Positions 1 through 10,012 of a stretch of DNA of 57,172 nt are shown piece after piece. The notes under the pieces are model-generated. The model had not been told where the DNA came from and ran no database searches. It was given only the letters and a program-made list of their open reading frames with translations. The translations under genes and the position numbers were made by a program. The DNA is from Priapulus caudatus (taxonomy: Eukaryota; Priapulida; Priapulimorpha; Priapulimorphida; Priapulidae): assembly GCF_000485595.1 (NCBI RefSeq), contig NW_014577074.1:155319-212490 (forward strand), written 5' to 3'. Position 1 is the first letter of the stretch; every line of letters begins with the position of its first letter.

Positions 1-217
1 GCCTCTGCGCGCAAACGCTAGCTCGCGCTCGCTCGCGCAGTGCCGTTCAGAAGGCGAGCGCCAGCGAGCGCTAGCGAGCGTTCGGTCTCCTGAACACGCC
101 TCAGCTTTTCAAACCTGCGCGCAAACGCTCGCTCGCGCTCGCTCGCGCAGTGCCGTTCAGAAGGCGAGCGCCAGCGAGCGCGAGCGAGCGTTCGGTCTCC
201 TGAACACGCCTCTCGCT
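1..217. repeat. 110-bp tandem repeat, two copies
   Basis: The unit beginning CTGCGCGCAAACGCT at 5 recurs at 115. Each unit contains GCTCGC-rich sequence and its inverse, so single units also fold back. Overlapping ORFs here are by-products. Confidence 0.8.
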
Positions 218-720
218 TCGCTGATTGCATCAGCGTGACGTCAGTGAGCGATCGAAGCGCCTGTTTGCAATGTGGTTGGACGCAGCAGTAGGACGCAAAC
301 GCATGGAGCTGAAAGGTATGTCGATGATTTGTGTTTATTATATAACTCCCCGGTGTAGTTCTCATTTCATGTTTTGGTTTGATTGTGAAATCTAGAGATA
401 ATAGATGTTTCATGAACACGGCGTGTATGAGAAGTAGAACGGTATTATTAGTTGTGAGTACCTACTGAAATGGCTTATTTTCAGAATTTCGAAATGTCCG
501 GAAAAGTTGAAACCGGCCTTTCCTGTCTCCAGTGGCGGGTGGTATTGTGTAATCAGTAATCACTGTAATGTAAGACTCGCCCTGCAGGTTCTCTGTTTAC
601 TATCAATGAATAGTATCAAATGTCTGTAGTGTGCGCATTTCCAGAATAATGCGGGAATGCAGACTGTGACTGAGGGTGCGCCTCGCTTTATTCTTATACT
701 AAGTAGTAAGTTATGCTGAT
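218..720. other. No gene or element recognised
   Basis: Mixed-composition sequence with no convincing ORF, tandem array or inverted repeat that I can see. Confidence 0.5.
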
Positions 721-1425
721 AGGGTCTATGTCCCCCAGGGTACTGCCGGAACGTACCCTGGGTACGGTCCGGTATACCGGAACGTACCCTGGTACTAAAT
801 ACTACTATCCAGAGGTCCCAAGTTGAGAAAGTCCAAGAAAGGGAGCCAGCAATCCAAGAAAGGGAGCCAGCATTGGCCCAGCAATCCAAGAAAGGGAGCC
901 AGGTCCATCGCCGTTTTTTCACAGTGCGCAAAAACAGGAAAAAAGTTGTGGTGGGCTGCGATATGTGTTTGTCGCGGCACACCACCATACAAGTATACAT
1001 GTAAAATCATCGTTTTATCTCCTTTTATTGTTCGCTGGAATCAAAGTACATCAACAACAACGGCAAATTTAGTAATTTACTGATTTACTGATGTAAATTT
1101 TCATATGGCTGAAAAATGTTACGACCGGGAGCTTCTGACCTCATTCCGGCGCACCGGGAGCAGCGTGTCACACCGGGAGCGGTGAGACCGGGAGACTTGG
1201 GACGTCTGACTATCTAATATGCCGGACCGTACCTCGCCTACTCCACTAACGAGTCTAGGGAGTCACCTACGCCTACTCCCTAACCCTAACCCTAACTCTA
1301 ACCCTAACCCTAACCCTAACCATACATCCCTAACCATATCAGCTAGATAGTTACCAGGGTACGTTCCGGTATACCGGACCGTACCCAGGGTACGTTCCGG
1401 CAGTACCCTGGGGGACATAGACCCT
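721..1425. mobile_element. Fold-back element with internal telomere-like repeats (V family, copy 1)
   Basis: Long inverted ends begin AGGGTCTATGTCCCCCAGGG and contain nested palindromes around GGTCCGGTATACCGG. The interior carries a CCCTAA array (about 1280-1320) next to CTACGCCTACTCCCTAACCC. The same element recurs at 22505-22734, 28563-28795, 35444-35675 (inverted) and 52016-52287. This copy is enlarged by a nested insertion at 810-1208. Confidence 0.75.
810..1208. mobile_element. Nested 399-bp inverted-repeat element inside V copy 1
   Basis: The ends are CAGAGGTCCCAAGT and ACTTGGGACGTCTG, 13 of 14 bases complementary. They are flanked by ACTATC at 804-809 and 1209-1214. Other V copies lack this segment, giving an empty-site comparison. 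Inside are tandem copies of AATCCAAGAAAGGGAGCCAG. No transposase is present. Confidence 0.7.
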
Positions 1426-2272
1426 GAAGTTATAGCATTGTGTCTTACACGAATGATACGATTAAGAATATCCTCGCTGTACACGAGTTTGTACTAATGG
1501 TATGCGTAATTTACTTACTAATTAGGCTCGTTACTTTGGATTCATTAATGTACTTTTAGGATTAAGACAGTAAGGGTTAAGGTAAAGTTACGGTTAGGGT
1601 GCTGATGATTTACGTACATGGGGTCGTAAATTATGACCGAGCTGTGGGATGGATACACCTCACGGTCCTCACCTGTCTCATGCAAATGGTGATATAAGCT
1701 TTTCTCAAAGTGTAAGTTACATTACTTGTTACAATTAAAATACTCGTACTAATTAAAAATAAATGACGATTACATTTTACCACAGGCCTCTTACTTTGTA
1801 ACATACAAAACACAGGGCTGCCAACATTGAGTTGAGACTAAGAGTCTTGAGTGAGATTATGCGAGGGAGCAGAGCAGGGGAAGGGTGTGGGAGCGCCCCC
1901 CCCCCCCACGCACACACACACCAGGGAGCTTTTGCATTTTTCAGCTTGAAATTGTTCATATTGGTGCATGCTAATATTCATTAGTGCATGACGTGATAAA
2001 TCGTTGAAATCTCATTGGATAACGCAGCAGGCACTATGAAGCGATAGTGCCCGCCTGAGCGGGCACTATTGCTTGCGCGACGCATTGTTATTATAACGCA
2101 TTGTGTTTAAGTCACGAATCTCCTGCGTCTGGGCGCCACGCAAGATTTTCGAACGGCGGTTGTGTTTGTGTCGAACGTTTTGTTACATCGAATGCACCGG
2201 CAAATTAGGGAGTATAATGAAGGTATATAAGCATGAAAAGTAGATTGCATAGTCATGTGATGCACTAAAAAC
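1426..2272. other. Unrecognised AT-rich stretch with a short perfect hairpin
   Basis: No gene is seen. A C-run followed by CA repeats lies at about 1897-1922. A perfect hairpin, ATAGTGCCCGC / GCGGGCACTAT with a 4-base loop, lies near 2044-2070. Confidence 0.5.
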
Positions 2273-2411
2273 ATTAATGCCTGTTGTTGGAGCACTATGG
2301 CTCTCATAGTGTTGCTTTGGAGAAGGAATAGTGGCCCTCGGCTACCGCTCGGCACTATTCCTTCCCTCAGCAACACTATGAGAGCATAGTGCCCCCAACA
2401 GCAGGCATTAA
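2273..2411. repeat. Fold-back palindrome of about 140 bp
   Basis: The left arm ATTAATGCCTGTTG...CTCATAGTGTTGCT pairs almost fully with the right arm AGCAACACTATGAG...CAGCAGGCATTAAT. The turn is near GGCCCTCGGCTACCGC. No coding capacity; resembles a MITE or hairpin element. Confidence 0.75.
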
Positions 2412-2419
2412 TATATAAA

Positions 2420-3006
2420 TAATATTCAATCTTTACCTTGTTTTCGTCTATGATTCTCCCTTAATCATATGACACCACCAATTTACCTGAAAATCGTATG
2501 TGGTTCTTCAAAAAAAGTTCTTTGAATACGACACGGTTTCACACCAGTTTTCAACACTTTTGCATCTCCGCGGCCAAACTTGATATAGCGCGGCCGGCAG
2601 CACCAGGTTGTAACTACGGGACGCTGGGGCTGTTGTGGATATTAGGTAAGCACAGTAACAGCACTTGTTTCGCTTCTTTATCATCAGGAACAAGATGGCA
2701 ACAGCTAAAATCAGCTGCTAGCTCGCCGTGAGCACACATTTATTTTTAGCACGCTGGAAACGCTACATGCTGAATACAATTCGATGCCTAATAATCCCCA
2801 ACAGCCCCCAGCGTTCCGTCATAGACAATAGAACACTAATCCCATAATAAACTATGGCCGAACAGATGGGACCATTTGTGAAAACTGTGTGAACCCGTGT
2901 CGTATTCAAAGAACTTTTTTGAAGAACACATACGATTTTCAGGTAAATTGGTGGTGTCATATGATTAAGGGAGAATCATAGACGAAAACAAGGTAAAGTT
3001 TGAATA
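2420..3006. mobile_element. Fold-back element of about 590 bp
   Basis: Outer arms of over 110 bp (CTTTACCTTGTTTTCGTC at the left, its complement ending at 2998) are followed by inner complementary segments such as GGACGCTGGGGCTGTTG (about 2619) with CAACAGCCCCCAGCGTTCC (about 2799). Much of the element can fold on itself. No transposase ORF is visible. Confidence 0.75.
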
Positions 3007-3061
3007 TGTTTATTTTATTCACATATTGATAGAATATTTACAAGTTGAAAACTATGCAAAT

Positions 3062-3261
3062 CGCTGTTAAAACGGTGTCATACTCTTCTCTGATATAGGT
3101 ACATATATAATTATAAATACTTATAATACTTATAATTGTATTTATATGACCTCTACTGTTTGGTCCTTATTCCAAGCAGGATCTAGTGATGTGTTGTTTT
3201 GAGCCATCCATACATATCAAGAGTACATAATAGAGAAGAGTATGACACTGTTTTAACAGCG
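3062..3261. repeat. 200-bp inverted repeat
   Basis: CGCTGTTAAAACGGTGTCAT at 3062 pairs with ATGACACTGTTTTAACAGCG ending at 3261. The right half includes ATCAAGAGTACATAATAGAG (3216-3235), 20 bases identical to the left end of the mini-hairpin at 21351. Confidence 0.75.
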
Positions 3262-3360
3262 TATGTATGAAAATGACATGTTTTGATTCTTGCATGGCAT
3301 ATGACATCCTAAAGTAGCTATACACCAGTAATTGCAGTTTTGTGTTAATATGAGTTCTTA

Positions 3361-4410
3361 TTTTTAGCTCATCTGACGTAGTCAGATGCAGCTTGTAGAA
3401 TCGCATGATCTCCGTGCGTGCGTGCGTGCTCAACAGTTGGGCACAAATCTTAACCGCTCGACGTACGGTCACGATATTCGGGACGTGGGGGGTAATCCGA
3501 AAACGAGTTTGGAATGTCGAAGCTGGGGGTCAAAGTCAAGAGGTGTAAAAGAGGGAACATTCCCTCCTTAACTTAAAGGGAGAGTTTACTCTAGGTTCTA
3601 GGGTTATTTTCAGCTAATTTAGGTTATAATACGCTACATAAAAAGTTTCATGGTTTAATCACCATTAATTAGAAATATTTTTTTTAATGTTTTAAAACTA
3701 ACGACTACAGTTTGATTACAACGACGGTGGCGCCACTCAACAGCGCACGATCTGATAAGTTGCGCAAAAGCCACTTTCCAGCCAAGGGCTACAGACGCGA
3801 GGGTGTTTCCTTATTTATTAATGTAAAAGCAAAAAGGAGTTGTAATATCTTATAAACGACATATAGTTTCACCTTATAATATGGAATAAATTTGCCCCTA
3901 AAATGAATATCGTTCGGTTAAAATAGCATTTAGGTATAAATATAATTGCACTTTTGTGATTAGCCCCGGTCTGTAACGTGCAAAATAAATTGTCAAAATA
4001 CGCAACTTTTTCGGGTGGCAGCACGGTCCGCGGGTGTCATGGCGCCGTTCAAATTCTTAGCGTTGATGTGTAATTAATTATAACAATTAAATTAGGTATC
4101 TGATAACAAATACGTGTGGGTATAAACGATTTGTTATACAGTAAGTACAGTTGTATGCAGTAATATCCTAGAGGCTACTGTCCCTTTAAGGTATAGGGAG
4201 GAAATGCAGAATTGCGGCACAAATCTAAACGGCTCGACCTAGGCTCGTGATAGTCGGTGTATAGCATCATGGTAGGAAAAGGCCATCACTGTGCCGAAAT
4301 TGGAGTCAAAGGTCAATGGGCACAGGGCAGATTTTAGACATTTTCTGAGGACATGGTCTGACGGAGCGATTGGAAAACTTTTTTGTTTCAGTGGTGACCT
4401 ACCATTTTTA
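3361..4410 (+). repeat. Dispersed repeat R, copy 1 (split by a MITE, 3' end lost)
   Basis: It starts TTTTTAGCTCATCTGACG with a small palindrome (CATCTGAC...GTCAGATG), then TTGTAGAATCGCATGA, GCACAAATCTTAACCGCTCG and a shared stretch ending GACCTACCATTTTTAT. Related copies are 45554-47100 (+) and 31816-32416 (-). It has no ORF. The class is unknown; the start hairpin next to TTTTTAGCTC resembles high-copy non-autonomous repeats in marine invertebrates. Confidence 0.7.
3577..4185. mobile_element. 609-bp piggyBac-type MITE candidate in repeat R
   Basis: The ends AGGGAGAGT and ACTGTCCCT are near inverted repeats, bounded by TTAA at 3573-3576 and 4186-4189. R copies at 46747-46750 and about 32150 carry a single uninterrupted TTAA at this place, which shows insertion with TTAA duplication, the habit of piggyBac and relatives. 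AT-rich interior without transposase. Confidence 0.8.
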
Positions 4411-4414
4411 TGGA

Positions 4415-4753
4415 CTTCCTAGACTTCCGAACTGTTGTTATGCAGGTGTGAGGAATGGTCTCTTGTCTGTTGACAAGAATGCCACCTGTTGGCGGCAGGA
4501 GTAAGATAATATAGGATATTATATAATATAGGATAATATAGTATATGTGTGTATATATATAGTGTGTATATATGTGTGTATATATAATATACGTGTATAT
4601 ATAGGATAATATATTATAGTGTGTATGATATAATATAGGATATAATATAGGATCCTATATTTATCTTACTCCTGCTGCCACAGGTGCATTCTTGTCAACA
4701 GACAAGAAGACCATTCCTCACACTGCATAACAACAGTTTGGAAGTCTAGGAAA
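4415..4753. repeat. Fold-back element with TA-rich core (D1)
   Basis: Arms of about 100 bp, with TTCCTAGACTTCCGAACTG at the left and its complement near 4730-4753, flank a TATATAGG-rich core. The inner ends carry AGGAGTAAGATAAT and its inverse, also found in the 38-bp hairpin at 21708. Copy 2 is at about 11726-12062. Confidence 0.8.
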
Positions 4754-5620
4754 GCTGAACGCACCAGCCTAGTCAAACGCTATGAACCATGTGTGACGTT
4801 CAAAGCTATATCTCCATAAAAAGAAGAGGTATGGAAACAAAGTAAAGTTTGAGTGTGCGGTGGATGTCCAATGCTAATTTAGATGTAATTTTTTATCGAG
4901 TTGCACGTAAATATATTACATCGGTAAAATGAGGCAAGCAAATGTTTGAATTTCTCCGTGTTTTGGAGTGTCATACTCCTTCTATATTATCTTACTCCTG
5001 ATAGTATCACAGCATGGGCTGAACGTAGACTGGTACTCGCTCCCCACCTCGATTACTCGCCCCATCGAGTAACTAAGCCGAGAGGTGGGACCGGGTACCA
5101 GTCTACGTAATACGATGCAGTATGCATGCCATCAATTTGATCTATCGAACAGAGTGAGAAGAATGTCCCGGCAGGATAGGTCAAATGTATACATTGCGCT
5201 CAAAAGTGCAGAAAGAATTACTTTCTTACTTCAGTTTAATCAATCTTGAGATAAGTAATTGCAGAATTGAATCGTCAAACCTACCAATGGAAATTTGCCA
5301 GTTTTGTACTGTCCTGGCATGGCTCTCTCCATCAAACATTACAGTAGTGTGCAATGTCGGGATATGGTGGAGCATGCTGGCTTACAGAGCCAGATGGTTG
5401 ACTGTCAGTCGAAATGTGTTGATTCCTCCCCGACATTGAAGAAATCTGTACGTTATACGTGCGTCTACCCTGCCCGCCATCTTCGTCGAAAGTTTGGACG
5501 CCGCGCGGCGAAATCAGAATGTACATTTCAATCGATGACGTAACTGATACAGTAGCGCGCCGCGTGGGTGTTATTTGTTTATAAACAATTTAGTCTGACT
5601 GACTCTCTCCCTCTCGCTCA

Positions 5621-5655
<35 letters not shown>

Positions 5656-5704
5656 CCCCCTCTCTTCACTTCCTCTCTCTCGCTCTCTCTCTCTGGCAAT
5701 AAGA
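4754..5704. other. Unassigned D1 sequence ending in a CT-rich microsatellite
   Basis: A short ORF (5185-5439) is reading-frame-inconsistent with its D2 copy (12593-12889), so I do not call a gene. CT/CTCT repeats occupy about 5600-5693. Confidence 0.45.
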
Positions 5705-5855
5705 AAAATGTTTTGCTGAAATTATGTGTACGCAATAGCGTATCTGCATATCTGCGCCTAACAAAGGTGTCACTACGCACGACTGAAATGTTACGTTTAT
5801 AACCGTAGCAACAGACCTCAGATGAGCCCAGTTGCTCTGCGGCACTTGTTACTTT
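5705..5855. repeat. Short dispersed repeat S, D1 copy
   Basis: About 140 bp including GCGTATCTGCATATCTGCGC and CCTCAGATGAGCCCAGTTGC. Related copies are 13015-13145, 31508-31645 (opposite strand) and 47470-47605. Possibly a SINE or MITE fragment; no clear pol III boxes seen. Confidence 0.6.
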
Positions 5856-5873
5856 TTAAGTTTATCAAATTAT

Positions 5874-5963
5874 ATCAGGAGTGTATAATGACAAACTGCC
5901 AAACAAAAATATTGTCTACTGTACAAACAAAACTGTACAAAATTGTCATTATACACTCCTGAT
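5874..5963. mobile_element. Mini-hairpin element, 90 bp (ATCAGGAGT family)
   Basis: ATCAGGAGTGTATAATGACA at the left and its complement at the right, flanked by TAT at 5871-5873 and 5964-5966 (3-bp target duplication). The D2 copy is at 13175-13263. Confidence 0.75.
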
Positions 5964-5995
5964 TATATGTATTAAATTAACTGAACATTTCCATA

Positions 5996-6259
5996 AGGCC
6001 AAAACAAAATATAGGTGTGGTTACCGTTTCATGCCGAAAAAAAATAGGGTAGGTAGGTAGGGAAAAACATTTATTTACGAACGCATGTCCGAAGGATGTG
6101 CGTTGTGCCTTTTGAAGCAGGAACTGTCCAATTCATTTTTTTTTTTTTATTTTTTTAAATTTTTTTTTAAAGAAAATTGACAATAAAATGTTTAGGGTAG
6201 CTGGGAATAAATAGGGTCGGTCGGGAAACGGTAACCACACCTATATTTTGTTTTGGCCT
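5996..6259. mobile_element. MITE of about 263 bp with 36-bp inverted ends
   Basis: The left end AGGCCAAAACAAAATATAGG and the right end CCTATATTTTGTTTTGGCCT are complementary and continue through GTGTGGTTACCGTTTC. The interior has GGTAGGTAGG and an A/T homopolymer run. The D2 copy is at about 13296-13570. Confidence 0.75.
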
Positions 6260-6964
6260 AATACTGTGTTCGAAACTCACTTACATAAAACTGTTCTCAC
6301 TGGCAAGTAAAGACGAGATCTAGAACCGTTCAACGAATTGAAATGCTCTAGAGTATACTTCGGTTTTTTATCTGCTTGTTTCTGTTTGCGTGAGAATTAT
6401 CAGACCCGGAGTGAGAGCGTGAGATTAGCCTCAATTATGTGAGTATCACGCCGAATGCGTGAGAGTTGGCAGCCCTGAAAACAGCACCAGTCAGTGAGGG
6501 GTGCTATAGTATTTTACTTTGATGATAGCAGGAGATGATAGTAAGGAATTTGTAGTGGAATACACTGCAAAATTGTCAATTAATTTGGACAAAATGAATT
6601 TGGGCTAATATCGCTTGTAAATCTCACTGCAGGAGTTGATAAGATTTTAACTATTTCTCCTAGAAAATAATTTAGGCAGTGGTATATCATGTGTGCTATT
6701 GAAGGAGGCAGTTCTCAGTATAGCACGCCGTTTAATCCGAGATCAAATGACCTTGACATGCTAAGGGTGAGATCTATACCATGTACCGATTGCAGAGCAT
6801 TGCAGTCCCTCAGGTGGTATCTATCTAAAAGTAAACATTTGTATTAACAGTGAATCATTTATCAGTAGTGAGTTCTCCTAGTACATTCTGTGAAACAAGA
6901 ATGCCAATGGGTTCATTTCCACGACGGAGTCTTGAGGGCAAAGTACGACCTTCTATTCCTAACA
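6260..6964. other. No gene recognised (D1)
   Basis: Unstructured moderately AT-rich sequence, duplicated in D2. No motif or repeat I can assign. Confidence 0.45.
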
Positions 6965-7018
6965 GCTGCCATATCGAAGTCTCTCTGCCCCCTCTACCTC
7001 TATCATCTCTTTCTCTCT

Positions 7019-7086
<68 letters not shown>

Positions 7087-7152
7087 CTCTCCCTCTACAG
7101 TCCATCTTCCTCTTCTCTCCTCTCTTTCTCTCTCTCTCTCTTATCTCTCTCG
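6965..7152. repeat. CT microsatellite (D1)
   Basis: A pure CT run of about 65 bases from 7021, inside a longer pyrimidine tract. The D2 copy (about 14315-14490) is interrupted and shorter. Confidence 0.9.
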
Positions 7153-8264
7153 ATTACCTAGGTTCCTCCAAGAAAGTTATTCGGCCACTACAGCAGATTT
7201 AGTAGTGTGTATAATTAAGTCTCTTATTTGTCAGCAAATAAATGTCTACTGATATCACATTCAAATCGAACGAGTTGGGAGAGCCAAGATGTGAAAATAA
7301 TAACCAGGCATTGCGGATAGCTAGATAACTCGGAACCAGTGTTTGCCACTGAGCAGAAAAAGCTGTAGGCCTGCAAGGCCTATAACTCCTAAAAGCTGCA
7401 GGCCCGCCAGCAAAGCTGGAGGCCCGCCAATTTTTGGAGCAAATTACAGTAATAAAACAGCCATATCATGTTCTTCCTTGTGTTTATTAGTCATTATCAA
7501 ATGTCAATAATCATAATCCTTCTGTTTTTCTTTTCCTCTCGTCGGGTGACTGTTTATGCTTCTTTGCCGGGGCTCACGAATTAAGGAAACGCCACATCGT
7601 TGTGTATATGTAGCTCCTTGGTAAACTACGACTCTCCACTTTGACAGCAGAGAGACAGACTGGTAGTCTGGTACCCATTGGGGACTTCTATGGGGGTCTG
7701 GTCTAAGATGCAATCTAGAGCCATTTCAGGGTACTCCAATAGCTTACAACTAGCAACATTTTTTGGTGGGAAAGGGAAAAATTATGTAAAATTTACCTAA
7801 GTACTGTAAAATTTTGATGGGCACTGGGGAATTCCGTCTGTGTTGAGTGTGTTCAAAGTAAATGTATTTTGTAGACATACAAGCTCTTACGTAGGGAAGC
7901 TTTTTTAGCTACCACCCTGTATAAAATGTATATAGTTTTTTTAAAACGTTAAAAACAATATGACACACGGTTAAACCTGAGTGGTGCGGACCGGGGCTGT
8001 ACTGCTGTTTGCATGACTAGTAAAGTATATACGACGTGCTTTTGCAGGCTACAGTGACTTATGACATGTGTGTTAAAACTTGAGACAATTATTATTATTT
8101 ACTGTATAATTCAACATGAATTTACCTAAATCTTCTTAATATTATTTTAAAACAGTATAACTGATCGTTTGTTGACTACCAGTGATACTTTATTGTTTAC
8201 ATCCAAACGTGAAATGCGCGGGATGTGCTAATTACTACACAGCCTAGCGCACGTGAACAGTGAG
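7153..8264. other. No gene recognised (D1)
   Basis: It contains a short GC-rich patch with repeated GCAGGCCCGCCAG-type words at about 7360-7430, possibly remnants of a hAT element, and otherwise AT-rich sequence. Confidence 0.45.
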
Positions 8265-8620
8265 TGGGTAATGCTATCCCACGGGCGTGGAGGGAGGTGA
8301 CCGCAATGTGGCAGCACTAGTGTTGGGATAGTGTTTAGGATTAGGGTTAGGGTCAGGGTTAGGTTAGGATTAGGGTTAGGGTTAGGGTTAGGATTAGGGT
8401 TAGGGTTAGGGTTTTTGGCATCATGATATCTGTCCCTACACCATAGATTAATTTTTGTGGATCACAATGCCTATATATAGCGCGGCGACAACATATATAC
8501 TTAGTGTGAGTGTTAGTGTTGGCGGTGTTGGAGTGAGTGTTACCGTTAGGGTTAACTTTTTGAACGTCATCGTCAACGTTATCACGTGACCTCCCTCCAC
8601 GCCCGTGGGATAGCAACACC
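8265..8620. mobile_element. Fold-back element carrying TTAGGG repeats (second type, D1)
   Basis: The left arm TGCTATCCCACGGGCGTGGA (about 8271) pairs with TCCACGCCCGTGGGATAGCA (about 8596). Between them lies a degenerate TTAGGG/TTAGGATTAGGG array (about 8338-8412). The arms are unrelated to the V family. The D2 copy is at about 15622-15980. Confidence 0.7.
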
Positions 8621-9550
8621 CGTGAACAGTGAGCGTGCTGCACGACCCGCGCACGTAAATAAACCCTGGCCAACACAATGTAAGCCGTTGCAACCCTCGG
8701 CCAAAAGTAAGATCCACCCACTTCTTATCGATTTTTGGTATGCCAACGCTGCTTCTGGATTCAGGAACCTGTGCTAACCTGTGTGTCCGAACATGCCACG
8801 CACGTTTCTTGAATGCCAACTAAAGTTGATTGCAGTGGGCAGTCAATAATATGCAGTGGGCGAACGCATTGTTTACGTGTATGTCACGGTTTATCACGGA
8901 TTAGTTTTCAAATAAATACCCCTTGAAGTTAATATGCATGAACAGATTTCTACAGGTAACAGTTTCCCAGTGTTTCGAGTTTTCGGTGATTAAATAGCTG
9001 TAGGATCAGCGGGCCTGTTGTATCAAGAAGCTGTAGGCCCGGCATCGAAACTGCCGGCGGCGGGCCGACGGGCCGACGTGAATTTCGAACACTGCTCGGA
9101 ACACTAGATATTCAGAACATGAAGAAGAAATACGCCTATTTTGCATGTGTGGAGGGAATGAAACATGCATACATGTACAAACCATTACTGAATATCGATA
9201 CAACAAATTCTACATTTAGCTCTTATGTTTCAAACGAACGCTGTCTGGTCTTTCTGGAGAGAAACCTTGGTATAGTACTAGCATTATTGGTATTTCATGA
9301 AGCATGGTTATAAATAGTTCTTGCACATCTTGCAGCACCCAGTGTCCTAACTGTGTAATTTTATACTGATTATGCTGATAAAAGCTTTATAGCAATGTCC
9401 AAGTCTATCTATGTTGTTGTTAGATTTAGTAGCAAAGTGACGCAGTACAATGTGGGTGGATGCAGTGATGTAAGAGATAGAGCAGGTTATTCAAAATCGG
9501 CAATCTTTATTCATTGCTGTAAGAATTTTGAAGAAATCTATTTTTTATTA
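8621..9550. other. No gene recognised (D1)
   Basis: Contains a GC-rich palindromic patch near 9030-9080 (GGCCCGGCATCG...GGCGGGCCGACG). Two ORFs crossing it are not kept in D2. Confidence 0.45.
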
Positions 9551-10012
9551 GGACTGGCAACAGCACTTTTTTACCAGCTCTCACCATAATTTACCAGATG
9601 TCACAATTTTTTTCCAAAAATAAGAATGTTTCACTGACTCTTGCTTGTCAGAAAAATGTTGTACATAGTGTGTGGTAGCTGTATCATCGCGTAGTAGCTA
9701 AGCTGTTGAACATTGACATTGACTATAATGCAGATCGTGAATGATGTCCGAAGTGTTTTTGTCAATGTCATGTTTCACGCTTGCATTCTCAATTTCAAAT
9801 TTGTAAAATGATGATAAATAATGGCGTGATATCCTTCAGGTAAAACAGTATTGTAGGCTATTTGCTCATTAATGCTATAAATAAACATGTAGGTACTCGC
9901 TAACATGGCTGAAACCACCGGCTCGGAGGGCCGGTGTTTTGCCAATGTTACTCTCCCTCCAAATAATTTGCGGGCATATATGCCGGTGGGCCGGTGCTAA
10001 TTTTGCGCCCTG
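9551..10012. mobile_element. hAT-like non-autonomous element W, copy 1 (left end eroded)
   Basis: About 460 bp related to 42263-42705, sharing GATCGTGAATGATG, a GGCTCGGAGGGCCGGTG hairpin and a right end at GCGCCCTG. The D2 copy runs into the assembly gap at 17300. Confidence 0.65.

Noticed and set aside
8338-8412. A true chromosome end or telomere fusion
   Set aside because: The TTAGGG repeats are short, degenerate, enclosed by inverted arms and found in mobile elements at several internal positions.
8359-8819. 120- and 123-codon ORFs on the - strand in D1
   Set aside because: They run through a TTAGGG array and a fold-back, and indels in D2 break them; no family recognised.
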